Positions 1 through 5,143 of a DNA stretch of 5,143 bases are shown here, one piece after another (position 1 is the first letter of the stretch; every line of letters starts with the position of its first letter). A program made the position numbers and the translations under genes. Under the pieces are notes generated by a model. It was not told the origin of the DNA. It searched no databases and worked only from the letters and a program-made list of their open reading frames with translations. Source of the DNA: Haemophilus parainfluenzae (GTDB lineage Bacteria > Pseudomonadota > Gammaproteobacteria > Enterobacterales > Pasteurellaceae); NCBI GenBank assembly GCA_018381425.1, contig JAGZRY010000133.1:1-5143 (forward strand), given 5' to 3'.

Positions 1-54
1 CTGTTCGGTGACGAGTTTGATAATTTTCAAACGAAATTGATAAGAGTAAGACAT
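1..54 (-). CDS. IS3-family transposase OrfA, N-terminal 18 residues only (partial)
   Basis: The ATG at 54-52 opens a frame that stays open to the window edge and reads MSYSYQFRLKIIKLVTEQ. This looks like the first helix of the helix-turn-helix domain of IS3/IS150-type OrfA proteins, which commonly start M-x-Y-S-[YF]-E/Q-F-[KR]-L-K. OrfA binds the IS ends and is normally joined to an OrfB DDE catalytic part by frameshifting; neither can be seen here. A GAGGTG Shine-Dalgarno (66-61) sits 6 nt before the ATG, which supports this start. The gene is co-directional with galTKM and immediately downstream, so gal read-through would enter it. The call rests on 18 residues plus the IS tip, so the subgroup is uncertain. 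Confidence 0.68.
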   Translation of the reverse strand, partial: MSYSYQFRLKIIKLVTEQ

Positions 55-55
55 A

Positions 56-97
56 ATCTGCACCTCAAATTAGGTGTCCAGGTTTTGGGGTGCAGAT
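56..97 (-). promoter_or_regulatory. Dyad pairing the IS tip with the transposase ribosome-binding site
   Basis: Positions 97-89 (ATCTGCACC on the minus strand) are perfectly complementary to 64-56 (GGTGCAGAT), giving a 9-bp stem with a 24-nt loop. The second arm covers most of the GAGGTG Shine-Dalgarno (66-61) and reaches to 1 nt before the ATG. A smaller hairpin, CACCT (76-72) with AGGTG (65-61), competes for the same bases. The long stem can form only in RNA that includes the IS tip, that is, in transcripts entering from galM. IS10 and IS50 are known to block read-in translation this way. The function here is inferred from pairing alone. Confidence 0.5.
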
Positions 98-113
98 CAC
101 TTTCAATAATTAC

Positions 114-1139
114 CTATTTAAACCTAAACTCTGTCCACTGGTAATAGCGTTCTCCTGCTTTTTGAATACCGCCATAATTTTGCCATTCGGGGTGGTTAGG
201 AGTATCGGGAAGACATTGAGTTTCAAGTGCGATGCCACTGAAATCTTGATAAGTGCTACCTTCACGAGTTGGAGTGCCGGCAAGATAGTTTCCCGTATAA
301 ACCTGTAATGCAGCTTGGGATGTGAGCACTTCAAGGCTTAAATCTTCATTAGGGGAAGTCAATAATACACAAGGCTTTTGCCATGCTTTATTGACGATAA
401 AGGAATGATCGTAACCTTTCGTTACCACTTGATCACCTTGTTGGAAATCTTGTGCGATAGTTTTTGCTATACGAAAATCAAAGCTGGTATTCACTACATG
501 CTTAAGTGGTGAATTTGGGATGCCTTCGCCATCAACCGGCAGATAGAAATCCGCATTAAGGCGTAGTGTATGATTTCGCACATCACAACCCTGCTCAGCA
601 TTTTCTAAATTGAAATAAGCGTGGTTCGTTAAGTTCAGTGCGGTATCTTTATCACTTTCTGCTTCATATTCAATTTTTACGCTATTTTCATCGGTCAGCG
701 TGTAAAGTACATTAACTTGTACATTACCTTCAAAACCTTGATCACCATCGGGAGATACAAGGGAAAAACGCACAAAATTCTGACCGCACTCTTCCATTTT
801 CCAACGGCGTTTATCAAAGCCTTCTTTACCACCATGTAATTGATGATTGCCTTGATTCGCAACCAGCTGGATTGTTCGCTCACCTAATTCAAATTGGGCG
901 TTAGCAATACGGTTCGCATAGCGTCCCACGCTTGCGCCCAAATAAGCAGTTTGATGAGGATAATCTTCCACTTTGCAGCCGAGTAAAACTTCTCGCAACT
1001 CACCATTCACAGGGATTTTACAAGAAAGCCAAGTGGCTCCCCAATCCATAGATTGCACGACCATACCATTTGAATTGGTGAGTTGAACAAGTTGATAAGG
1101 CTGTCCATCTGGTGCATTGAACGCCGTTTTTTCTAGCAT
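114..1139 (-). CDS. galM: Aldose 1-epimerase (galactose mutarotase)
   Basis: GalM interconverts beta- and alpha-D-galactose in the cytoplasm and so supplies the alpha anomer used by GalK. The 341-residue product is close to the E. coli length (about 346). Residues expected in the sugar pocket are visible: Arg73 in GRYANRI, His102 in NHQLHGG, the catalytic acid His173 in TNHAYFNL, Asp244 in GYDHSF and the catalytic base Glu306 in [12 protein letters not shown]. The start chosen is the ATG at 1139-1137, which has an AAGGAG Shine-Dalgarno 7 nt upstream. The frame could extend to a TTG at 1166, but that codon has no comparable site and would add nine residues before the family-like start. The ATG overlaps the end of galK by 7 nt (ATGCTAG), so translational coupling is likely. 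It is the last gene of galTKM; the TAG stop lies 14 nt from the IS tip and no terminator fits between. Confidence 0.95.
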   Translation of the reverse strand: MLEKTAFNAPDGQPYQLVQLTNSNGMVVQSMDWGATWLSCKIPVNGELREVLLGCKVEDYPHQTAYLGASVGRYANRIANAQFELGERTIQLVANQGNHQLHGGKEGFDKRRWKMEECGQNFVRFSLVSPDGDQGFEGNVQVNVLYTLTDENSVKIEYEAESDKDTALNLTNHAYFNLENAEQGCDVRNHTLRLNADFYLPVDGEGIPNSPLKHVVNTSFDFRIAKTIAQDFQQGDQVVTKGYDHSFIVNKAWQKPCVLLTSPNEDLSLEVLTSQAALQVYTGNYLAGTPTREGSTYQDFSGIALETQCLPDTPNHPEWQNYGGIQKAGERYYQWTEFRFK

Positions 1140-2287
1140 AAACTCACTCCTTGTGAGGCTGTGCAAACGTAGAAATCTTCTTTTAAACCCGTTTGTTTCT
1201 CATAATTATCGGCAATAATTTTACGCACTTCTTCAACTTTATCATGAGGTGCAAGGGCAACAATGCAACCACCAAAACCACCGCCTGTCATTCTCGCACC
1301 ACCGGTTTTACCAATCACTAATTGAGCAAGTTCAACAAGATAATCGATTTGCGGTACGGTAATCTCGAAATCATCGCGCATTGATTCGTGAGATTGCCCC
1401 ATTAACTCGCCTAATTTTGTTAAATCGTTATGTTTTAAGGCTTCAACGGCATCAAGTACGCGTTGGTTTTCGGTCACCACATGGCGTGCACGTTTGGCCA
1501 CTAAAGAATTAAGTGCGGTCAATTCCGCTTCTCTTTTTTGGAATTCTTCTACTGACACATCACGTAACGCTTTCACGTCAAAGAATTCTGCGGCTTTTTC
1601 ACATTGCCAACGGCGTGTATTGTATTCACCCGTCACCAAATCATGGGGTACATTTGAGTTCACAATAATAACAGCGACATCTTTCGGCACAGGCGTTGGC
1701 TGTGTTTCTAAGCTACGGCAATCAATCATTAAGAGATGATCTTTTTGTCCTAAAGCGGAAATTAATTGATCCATGTTCCCGCAATTTGCGCCAACAAATT
1801 TGTTTTCAGTTTTTTGACCAATTAAAGCAATCTCTGTATGTGTTAAAGGTAAATCACTGAGTTGTTGGCAGAACTTACCAGTTGCTACTTCAAGAGCAGC
1901 AGAAGAACTCAAACCAGAAGAATGTGGCACATTTCCGGAAATCACCAAATCAGCACCTTGCTTAAATCGTGGGCAACGTTCTTGAATAAATTTCACGACA
2001 CCACGCACATAATTCGCCCATTTTTGCTCACTTTGAGGGAAATCTTCATCAAGAGAAAAGCTATCCTCAAGATCAAGATCTGCGGCATAAACATTCCAAA
2101 TATGATCAGCACGTTTTGATCCTGCAATAGCTGTACCATAATTGATCGCACAAGGCATTACAAAGCCATCATTGTAGTCGGTATGTTCGCCGATAATATT
2201 TACACGACCTGGTGCATATACGGTCAGTTCAGGTTGCTTATTATATTTTTGCGTAAAAATGTGTTGGGATTTTTGGACTGGAGTCAT
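1133..2287 (-). CDS. galK: Galactokinase
   Basis: GalK phosphorylates alpha-D-galactose with ATP to galactose-1-phosphate, the first committed Leloir step. It is a cytoplasmic GHMP-family kinase. All three family motifs are present in the 384-residue product: the galactokinase signature [18 protein letters not shown] (24-41) with Arg28 and the sugar-binding Glu34, His35 and Asp37; the ATP loop [15 protein letters not shown] (121-135); and the C-terminal [17 protein letters not shown] (319-335). Asp163 in CGNMDQLIS is the expected catalytic aspartate. The start is the ATG at 2287-2285, with AAGGAA 6 nt upstream; a GTG at 2308 would add seven residues that contain the Shine-Dalgarno itself. The length agrees with my recollection of H. 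influenzae GalK. It lies 53 nt after galT and overlaps galM by 7 nt. It also carries an exact DNA uptake core (1511-1519). Confidence 0.97.
   Translation of the reverse strand: MTPVQKSQHIFTQKYNKQPELTVYAPGRVNIIGEHTDYNDGFVMPCAINYGTAIAGSKRADHIWNVYAADLDLEDSFSLDEDFPQSEQKWANYVRGVVKFIQERCPRFKQGADLVISGNVPHSSGLSSSAALEVATGKFCQQLSDLPLTHTEIALIGQKTENKFVGANCGNMDQLISALGQKDHLLMIDCRSLETQPTPVPKDVAVIIVNSNVPHDLVTGEYNTRRWQCEKAAEFFDVKALRDVSVEEFQKREAELTALNSLVAKRARHVVTENQRVLDAVEALKHNDLTKLGELMGQSHESMRDDFEITVPQIDYLVELAQLVIGKTGGARMTGGGFGGCIVALAPHDKVEEVRKIIADNYEKQTGLKEDFYVCTASQGVSLC
1147..1152 (-). promoter_or_regulatory. Shine-Dalgarno of galM inside galK
   Basis: AAGGAG on the minus strand lies 7 nt before the ATG at 1139 and within the last codons of galK. 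It decides the galM start against the in-frame upstream TTG at 1166. Confidence 0.85.
1511..1519 (+). repeat. DNA uptake signal sequence core, Haemophilus type
   Basis: AAGTGCGGT is an exact copy of the 9-bp core recognised by the competence machinery of Haemophilus and close relatives. It is followed by CAATT, a partial match to the AT-rich extension. It lies inside galK. One-mismatch cores occur at 225-233 (AAGTGCGAT), 635-643 (CAGTGCGGT), 783-791 (complement side, ACCGCACTC) and 4811-4819 (AAGTGCAGT), and may be degenerate or chance. No Actinobacillus-type core (ACAAGCGGT) was noticed. The site supports the taxonomic reading more than any local function. Confidence 0.75.
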
Positions 2288-2293
2288 ATTATT

Positions 2294-2299
2294 TTCCTT
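2294..2299 (-). promoter_or_regulatory. Shine-Dalgarno of galK
   Basis: AAGGAA on the minus strand lies 6 nt before the ATG at 2287. It fixes the galK start at that ATG rather than at the GTG at 2308, whose reading frame would run through this site. Confidence 0.8.
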
Positions 2300-2310
2300 A
2301 TCTTTCACAC

Positions 2311-2331
2311 TCCCTCTTAATTCAAGAGGGA
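2311..2331 (-). other. Intercistronic hairpin between galT and galK
   Basis: TCCCTCTT (2311-2318) and AAGAGGGA (2324-2331) form a perfect 8-bp stem with a 5-nt loop, AATTC. It lies 9 nt after the galT stop and 11 nt before the galK Shine-Dalgarno. In the transcribed direction the stem is followed by GTGTGAAAG rather than a run of T, so it does not look like an intrinsic terminator. It could mark an RNA processing or stability boundary that sets galT versus galK message levels. That role is inferred; only the pairing is seen. Confidence 0.6.
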
Positions 2332-2340
2332 AAGGATTTC

Positions 2341-3417
<1,077 letters not shown>

Positions 3418-3423
3418 AAAATT

Positions 3424-3436
3424 TTCTCATAAGATA
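3424..3436 (-). promoter_or_regulatory. Candidate galT promoter -10 and start
   Basis: On the minus strand TATCTT (3436-3431) matches TATAAT at 4 of 6 bases. It would start transcription near 3423-3424, about 41 nt from the centre of the CRP site at 3457-3472. That is the class II spacing, in which CRP replaces a good -35, and no good -35 is visible. The match is modest, and neighbouring AT-rich hexamers could serve instead. Confidence 0.45.
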
Positions 3437-3456
3437 ACAAATTAAAAAAAATAAAC

Positions 3457-3472
3457 CGTGATCATTATCACA
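3457..3472. promoter_or_regulatory. CRP-cAMP binding site for galTKM
   Basis: CGTGA-N6-TCACA matches the TGTGA-N6-TCACA consensus at 9 of 10 bases; the flanks are AAC and AAA. The centre (3464.5) is 41.5 bp upstream of a plausible galT start at 3423. Relative to the divergent galS promoter it lies near -111, so galT is the likelier target. Confidence 0.75.
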
Positions 3473-3508
3473 AAATCAGGAAATAAGCCACTCATCCAAT
3501 CAGTTTTT

Positions 3509-3524
3509 TGTGACGAATGTAGCA
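3509..3524. promoter_or_regulatory. Weak CRP-like half site upstream of galS
   Basis: TGTGA (3509-3513) is a perfect left half, but the right half is TAGCA (3520-3524), only 3 of 5. The centre (3516.5) falls near -60 of the predicted galS start, a class I position. It may be a low-affinity site or chance. Confidence 0.3.
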
Positions 3525-3531
3525 TTTTTGA

Positions 3532-3547
3532 AAGTAACCGCTTTCAA
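3532..3547. promoter_or_regulatory. GalR/GalS-type operator at the galS promoter (autoregulation)
   Basis: The 13-base core GTAACCGCTTTCA (3534-3546) fits GKAANCGNTTNCA completely, while three outer consensus positions differ. It is embedded in a longer dyad, TGAAAG-N6-CTTTCA (3529-3546). Its centre (3539.5) is about 36 bp upstream of the predicted galS start, over the -35 region, so GalS should repress its own gene. It lies 130 bp from the operator in the galT leader. Confidence 0.7.
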
Positions 3548-3563
3548 TTTTATTCAAATTTAC

Positions 3564-3576
3564 TATGATAATTGCT
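3564..3576 (+). promoter_or_regulatory. Candidate galS promoter -10 and start
   Basis: TATGAT (3564-3569) matches TATAAT at 5 of 6 bases and predicts a start near 3576, leaving a leader of about 27 nt. No good -35 is present; the best-placed hexamers overlap the GalS operator. A second candidate, TGCTATGAA (3573-3581), has an extended -10 but would leave a leader of only about 15 nt. Confidence 0.45.
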
Positions 3577-3602
3577 ATGAAAAAATGAATGAGAGCCCTG
3601 TT

Positions 3603-4610
3603 ATGCCTACAATTCGAGATGTTGCTGAATTAGCTTGCGTGTCGGTAGCCACTGTTTCCCGGGTGATTAATCGCTCCCCATCTGTGAGTGAAAAAACCCG
3701 TTACTCGGTACAACGCGCGATGGAAGTCTTAAATTATCAACCCAATGCAAACGCACAAGCTTTGGCCGTGCAAAATACCGATACCATTGGCGTGGTGGTT
3801 ACCGATGTAACGGATCCGTTCTTTGCTATCTTGGTTAAATCGGTTGATAAAGTCGCTGAAGAGCATCAAAAAACGATTTTGATCGGCATTGGATACCATC
3901 ATGCAGAAAAAGAGCGTGAAGCCATTGATACCTTGCTACGCAAGCGTTGTAGCTGTCTGGTCGTTCATTCCAAAGCCCTTTCTGACGAAGAGTTACAGCA
4001 TTATTTAGAAAATGTACCCGGTATGGTGGTGATTAACCGTGTGATTGCAGGCTATGAAAATCGTTGCGTCAGCCTTGATAACCGCCAAGGTACCTATCTT
4101 GCCACTGAAATGCTGATTCGTTATGGCCATAAGCACATCGCCTATATTGGTTCCAATCACGGTATTTTAGATGAAACAGAACGTAAGGAAGGCTACTTAG
4201 AGGCCTTAGAAGCACATAACTTCCCCATTGTAGAACAAGCCATTGTGCATAATTCACCTGATTTTGAAGGTGGTGAAAAGGCCATGATTGATTTATTGAG
4301 CTACAACTCCAATTTAACCGCTGTGGTAGCTTATAACGACACGATGGCAGCGGGTGCAATTTCTGTTTTAAATGAAAACAATATCAAAGTCCCGAAACAA
4401 TTTTCCATTGTGGGATTTGATGATATGCCGATTGCTCGATATTTAATCCCAAAACTCACTACAATTAGATATCCAATTGATTTAATGGCAAATTATGCAG
4501 CAAAACTAGCGTTAAGTTTAGTCGATTCGTCTATTGTCACACCGACTGTTGTTCAATTTAATCCAACATTGGTGAGACGTTTTTCCGTAGAAAATGCAAT
4601 AAAACCGTGA
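3603..4610 (+). CDS. galS: LacI-family galactose-responsive repressor GalS
   Basis: This LacI/GalR-family repressor is expected to release its operators when galactose binds. The 335-residue product has an N-terminal helix-turn-helix ([21 protein letters not shown], 3-23), a hinge helix around PNANAQALA (47-55) and a periplasmic-binding-protein-like core with [14 protein letters not shown] (61-74), [23 protein letters not shown] (238-252) and [10 protein letters not shown] (271-280). Phrases such as [18 protein letters not shown] and PTLVRRFSV closely resemble enterobacterial GalS/GalR. The ATG at 3603 gives the family-standard start at MPTIRDVA. In-frame ATG 3585 and GTG 3510 add residues before the DNA-binding domain; no start has a strong Shine-Dalgarno (GAGAG at 3591-3595 is the best). 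The helix-turn-helix turn has Cys12 where many relatives have Gly. Operators flank the gene on both sides, and its TGA stop lies inside a CRP-like site. GalR versus GalS naming is by context. Confidence 0.93.
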   Translation: MPTIRDVAELACVSVATVSRVINRSPSVSEKTRYSVQRAMEVLNYQPNANAQALAVQNTDTIGVVVTDVTDPFFAILVKSVDKVAEEHQKTILIGIGYHHAEKEREAIDTLLRKRCSCLVVHSKALSDEELQHYLENVPGMVVINRVIAGYENRCVSLDNRQGTYLATEMLIRYGHKHIAYIGSNHGILDETERKEGYLEALEAHNFPIVEQAIVHNSPDFEGGEKAMIDLLSYNSNLTAVVAYNDTMAAGAISVLNENNIKVPKQFSIVGFDDMPIARYLIPKLTTIRYPIDLMANYAAKLALSLVDSSIVTPTVVQFNPTLVRRFSVENAIKP

Positions 4611-4621
4611 TGGAGATCACA
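4606..4621. promoter_or_regulatory. Upstream CRP site of the mgl promoter, overlapping the galS stop
   Basis: CGTGA-N6-TCACA matches the CRP consensus at 9 of 10 bases. The galS stop codon TGA (4608-4610) is part of its left half. The centre (4613.5) is exactly 50 bp from that of the second CRP site, which puts it at -91.5 if transcription starts at 4705. The same dyad (GTGAT-N4-ATCAC) is a short stem in RNA, but it lacks a T-run and is a poor terminator. Confidence 0.6.
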
Positions 4622-4636
4622 AATTTAAACATTGCT

Positions 4637-4652
4637 ATGTAATCGTTTTCAT
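4637..4652. promoter_or_regulatory. GalR/GalS-type operator upstream of mglB
   Basis: TGTAATCGTTTTCA (4638-4651) fits the inner 14 positions of GTGKAANCGNTTNCAC; only the outer G and C differ. The centre (4644.5) falls at about -60.5 of the predicted mgl start, between two CRP sites. GalS binding here should repress mglB by acting on CRP or polymerase rather than by covering the -10. Confidence 0.8.
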
Positions 4653-4655
4653 TTA

Positions 4656-4671
4656 TGTGAGTTTGATCACA
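4656..4671. promoter_or_regulatory. Proximal CRP site of the mgl promoter
   Basis: TGTGA-N6-TCACA is a perfect 10 of 10 match to the CRP core, the strongest CRP site in the window. Its centre (4663.5) is 41.5 bp before position 4705, the start predicted by the TATGAT at 4693-4698, so this is a class II arrangement. Confidence 0.88.
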
Positions 4672-4692
4672 GATTAACAGTTTTGATTTCGT

Positions 4693-4705
4693 TATGATGC
4701 ATTCA
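4693..4705 (+). promoter_or_regulatory. mglB promoter -10 and predicted start
   Basis: TATGAT (4693-4698) matches TATAAT at 5 of 6 bases and predicts a start at about 4705. No recognisable -35 is present, as expected if CRP at -41.5 replaces it. The leader would be about 86 nt and contains one small inverted repeat, GTTGC (4706-4710) with GCAAC (4722-4726). Confidence 0.65.
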
Positions 4706-4778
4706 GTTGCAATAGATGTACGCAACATTCCTCTATTTGATATATAAAAAATCAACAATAAAATCTCTTTCTCTACAT

Positions 4779-4783
4779 AGGAG
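4779..4783 (+). promoter_or_regulatory. Shine-Dalgarno of mglB
   Basis: AGGAG lies 7 nt before the ATG at 4791 and supports that start, which opens directly into a signal peptide. Confidence 0.85.
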
Positions 4784-4790
4784 CGTTTTT

Positions 4791-5143
4791 ATGAAAAAAA
4801 CAGCAGTATTAAGTGCAGTCGCTTTAGCAATCGGTTTAGGTTCAGCAACTTCAGGTTTCGCAGCCGATAACCGTATTGGTGTTACCATTTATAAATATGA
4901 TGACAACTTCATGTCATTAATGCGTAAAGAAATCGATAAAGAAGCGAAAGCGCTTGGCGGCATTGAGTTATTAATGAATGACTCTCAAAATGCACAATCT
5001 ATTCAAAATGACCAAGTAGATGGTTTGCTTTCTAAAGGTGTAAAAGCTTTAGCAATTAACTTAGTAGACCCAGCAGCGGCTTCAACTGTTATCAAGAAAG
5101 CTAAACAAGATGACATTCCTGTTGTTTTCTTCAATAAAGATCC
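4791..5143 (+). CDS. mglB: Periplasmic D-galactose/D-glucose-binding protein MglB (3' truncated by window)
   Basis: MglB captures galactose or glucose in the periplasm and delivers it to the MglA/MglC ABC importer; in enterobacteria it also serves chemotaxis. The first 117 complete codons are present. Residues 1-24 form a Sec signal peptide (MKK, a hydrophobic stretch, then SGFA before ADNRIG). The mature part aligns without gaps to my recollection of E. coli MglB: the start [16 protein letters not shown] carries Asp14 and the stacking Phe16, LLMNDSQN and [13 protein letters not shown] follow, and Asn91 in VVFFN is the expected sugar ligand. Codons favour A/T endings, as in the rest of the window. 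It reads rightward behind a CRP/GalS-controlled promoter, 180 bp after galS, and mglA and mglC should follow beyond the window. A ribose-type binding protein is unlikely, given the YKYDDNF motif. Confidence 0.96.
   Translation, partial: MKKTAVLSAVALAIGLGSATSGFAADNRIGVTIYKYDDNFMSLMRKEIDKEAKALGGIELLMNDSQNAQSIQNDQVDGLLSKGVKALAINLVDPAAASTVIKKAKQDDIPVVFFNKD

Larger units (their letters stand above)
1..99 (-). mobile_element. Left end of an IS3-family (IS150-like) insertion sequence, partial
   Basis: Read on the minus strand from 99, the DNA starts TGATCTGCACCCC and goes on through CTGGACAC to a transposase-like start codon at 54. A TG-initiated tip, the CTGCACCC block and an HTH orfA beginning about 45 bp inside are typical of IS150-group members of the IS3 family; that is recalled family knowledge. 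The tip lies 14 nt beyond the galM stop. Only one end is present, so the element's length, other inverted repeat and intactness are unknown. A 3-4 bp target duplication would start at 100 (ctt or cttt), but it cannot be checked without the far end. An old fragment rather than a live copy is possible. Confidence 0.72.

Noticed and set aside
1140..1166. N-terminal extension of galM from TTG 1166
   Set aside because: It reads through the AAGGAG ribosome-binding site of the ATG at 1139 and adds nine residues not typical of GalM.
2311..2331. Intrinsic terminator between galT and galK
   Set aside because: The stem is good, but no T-run follows in the transcribed direction, and galK and galM need the upstream promoter.
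3510..3602. N-terminal extension of galS from GTG 3510 (31 extra residues)
   Set aside because: It would place translated codons over the GalS operator and the predicted -10, has no Shine-Dalgarno, and precedes the standard MPTIRDVA start of the family.
4606..4625. galS terminator at the GTGAT/ATCAC dyad
   Set aside because: The stem is only 5 bp and followed by AAATTT rather than a T tract. A CRP site explains the dyad better.
4558..4758. Leftward 66-residue open frame over the galS end and mgl control region
   Set aside because: It runs through two CRP sites, a GalS operator and the end of galS. It has no recognisable domain or ribosome-binding site and is a shadow frame.

Overview
The window is a Pasteurellaceae-type galactose locus, most like Haemophilus. 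Three things point there: the protein sequences, AT-rich coding DNA with short intergenic gaps, and one exact Haemophilus-type DNA uptake core (AAGTGCGGT, 1511-1519). From memory, the order galM-galK-galT / galS-mglB matches the H. influenzae galactose cluster. GalS looks clearly different from what I recall of H. influenzae GalS, so a related species such as H. parainfluenzae is possible. The species cannot be fixed from the sequence alone.

Layout, left to right. Positions 1-99 are the edge of an IS3-family (IS150-like) insertion sequence: its terminus at 99 and the first 18 codons of a leftward transposase orfA. The leftward operon galT (2341-3387), galK (1133-2287) and galM (114-1139) follows, each gene with a good Shine-Dalgarno. 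galK and galM overlap by 7 nt. galT and galK are separated by 53 nt holding a perfect 8-bp hairpin. Positions 3388-3602 form a divergent control region with two GalR/GalS-type operators, one strong and one weak CRP-like site, and candidate promoters. galS (3603-4610) runs rightward. Positions 4611-4790 control the mgl operon, with a GalS operator bracketed by two CRP sites and a well-placed -10. mglB starts at 4791 and runs off the right end.

Together the genes take up and use galactose. MglB binds galactose or glucose in the periplasm for an ABC importer whose other genes (mglA, mglC) should lie to the right. GalM, GalK and GalT carry out the Leloir steps beta-to-alpha-galactose, galactose-1-phosphate and UDP-galactose. 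galE is not in the window. GalS should repress all three transcription units and CRP should activate them when glucose is scarce.

I see no previously undescribed system. The points most worth a second look are the IS insertion 14 nt past the galM stop, with a terminal dyad that could silence transposase translation in gal read-through transcripts, and the well-ordered CRP/GalS/CRP array in front of mglB.
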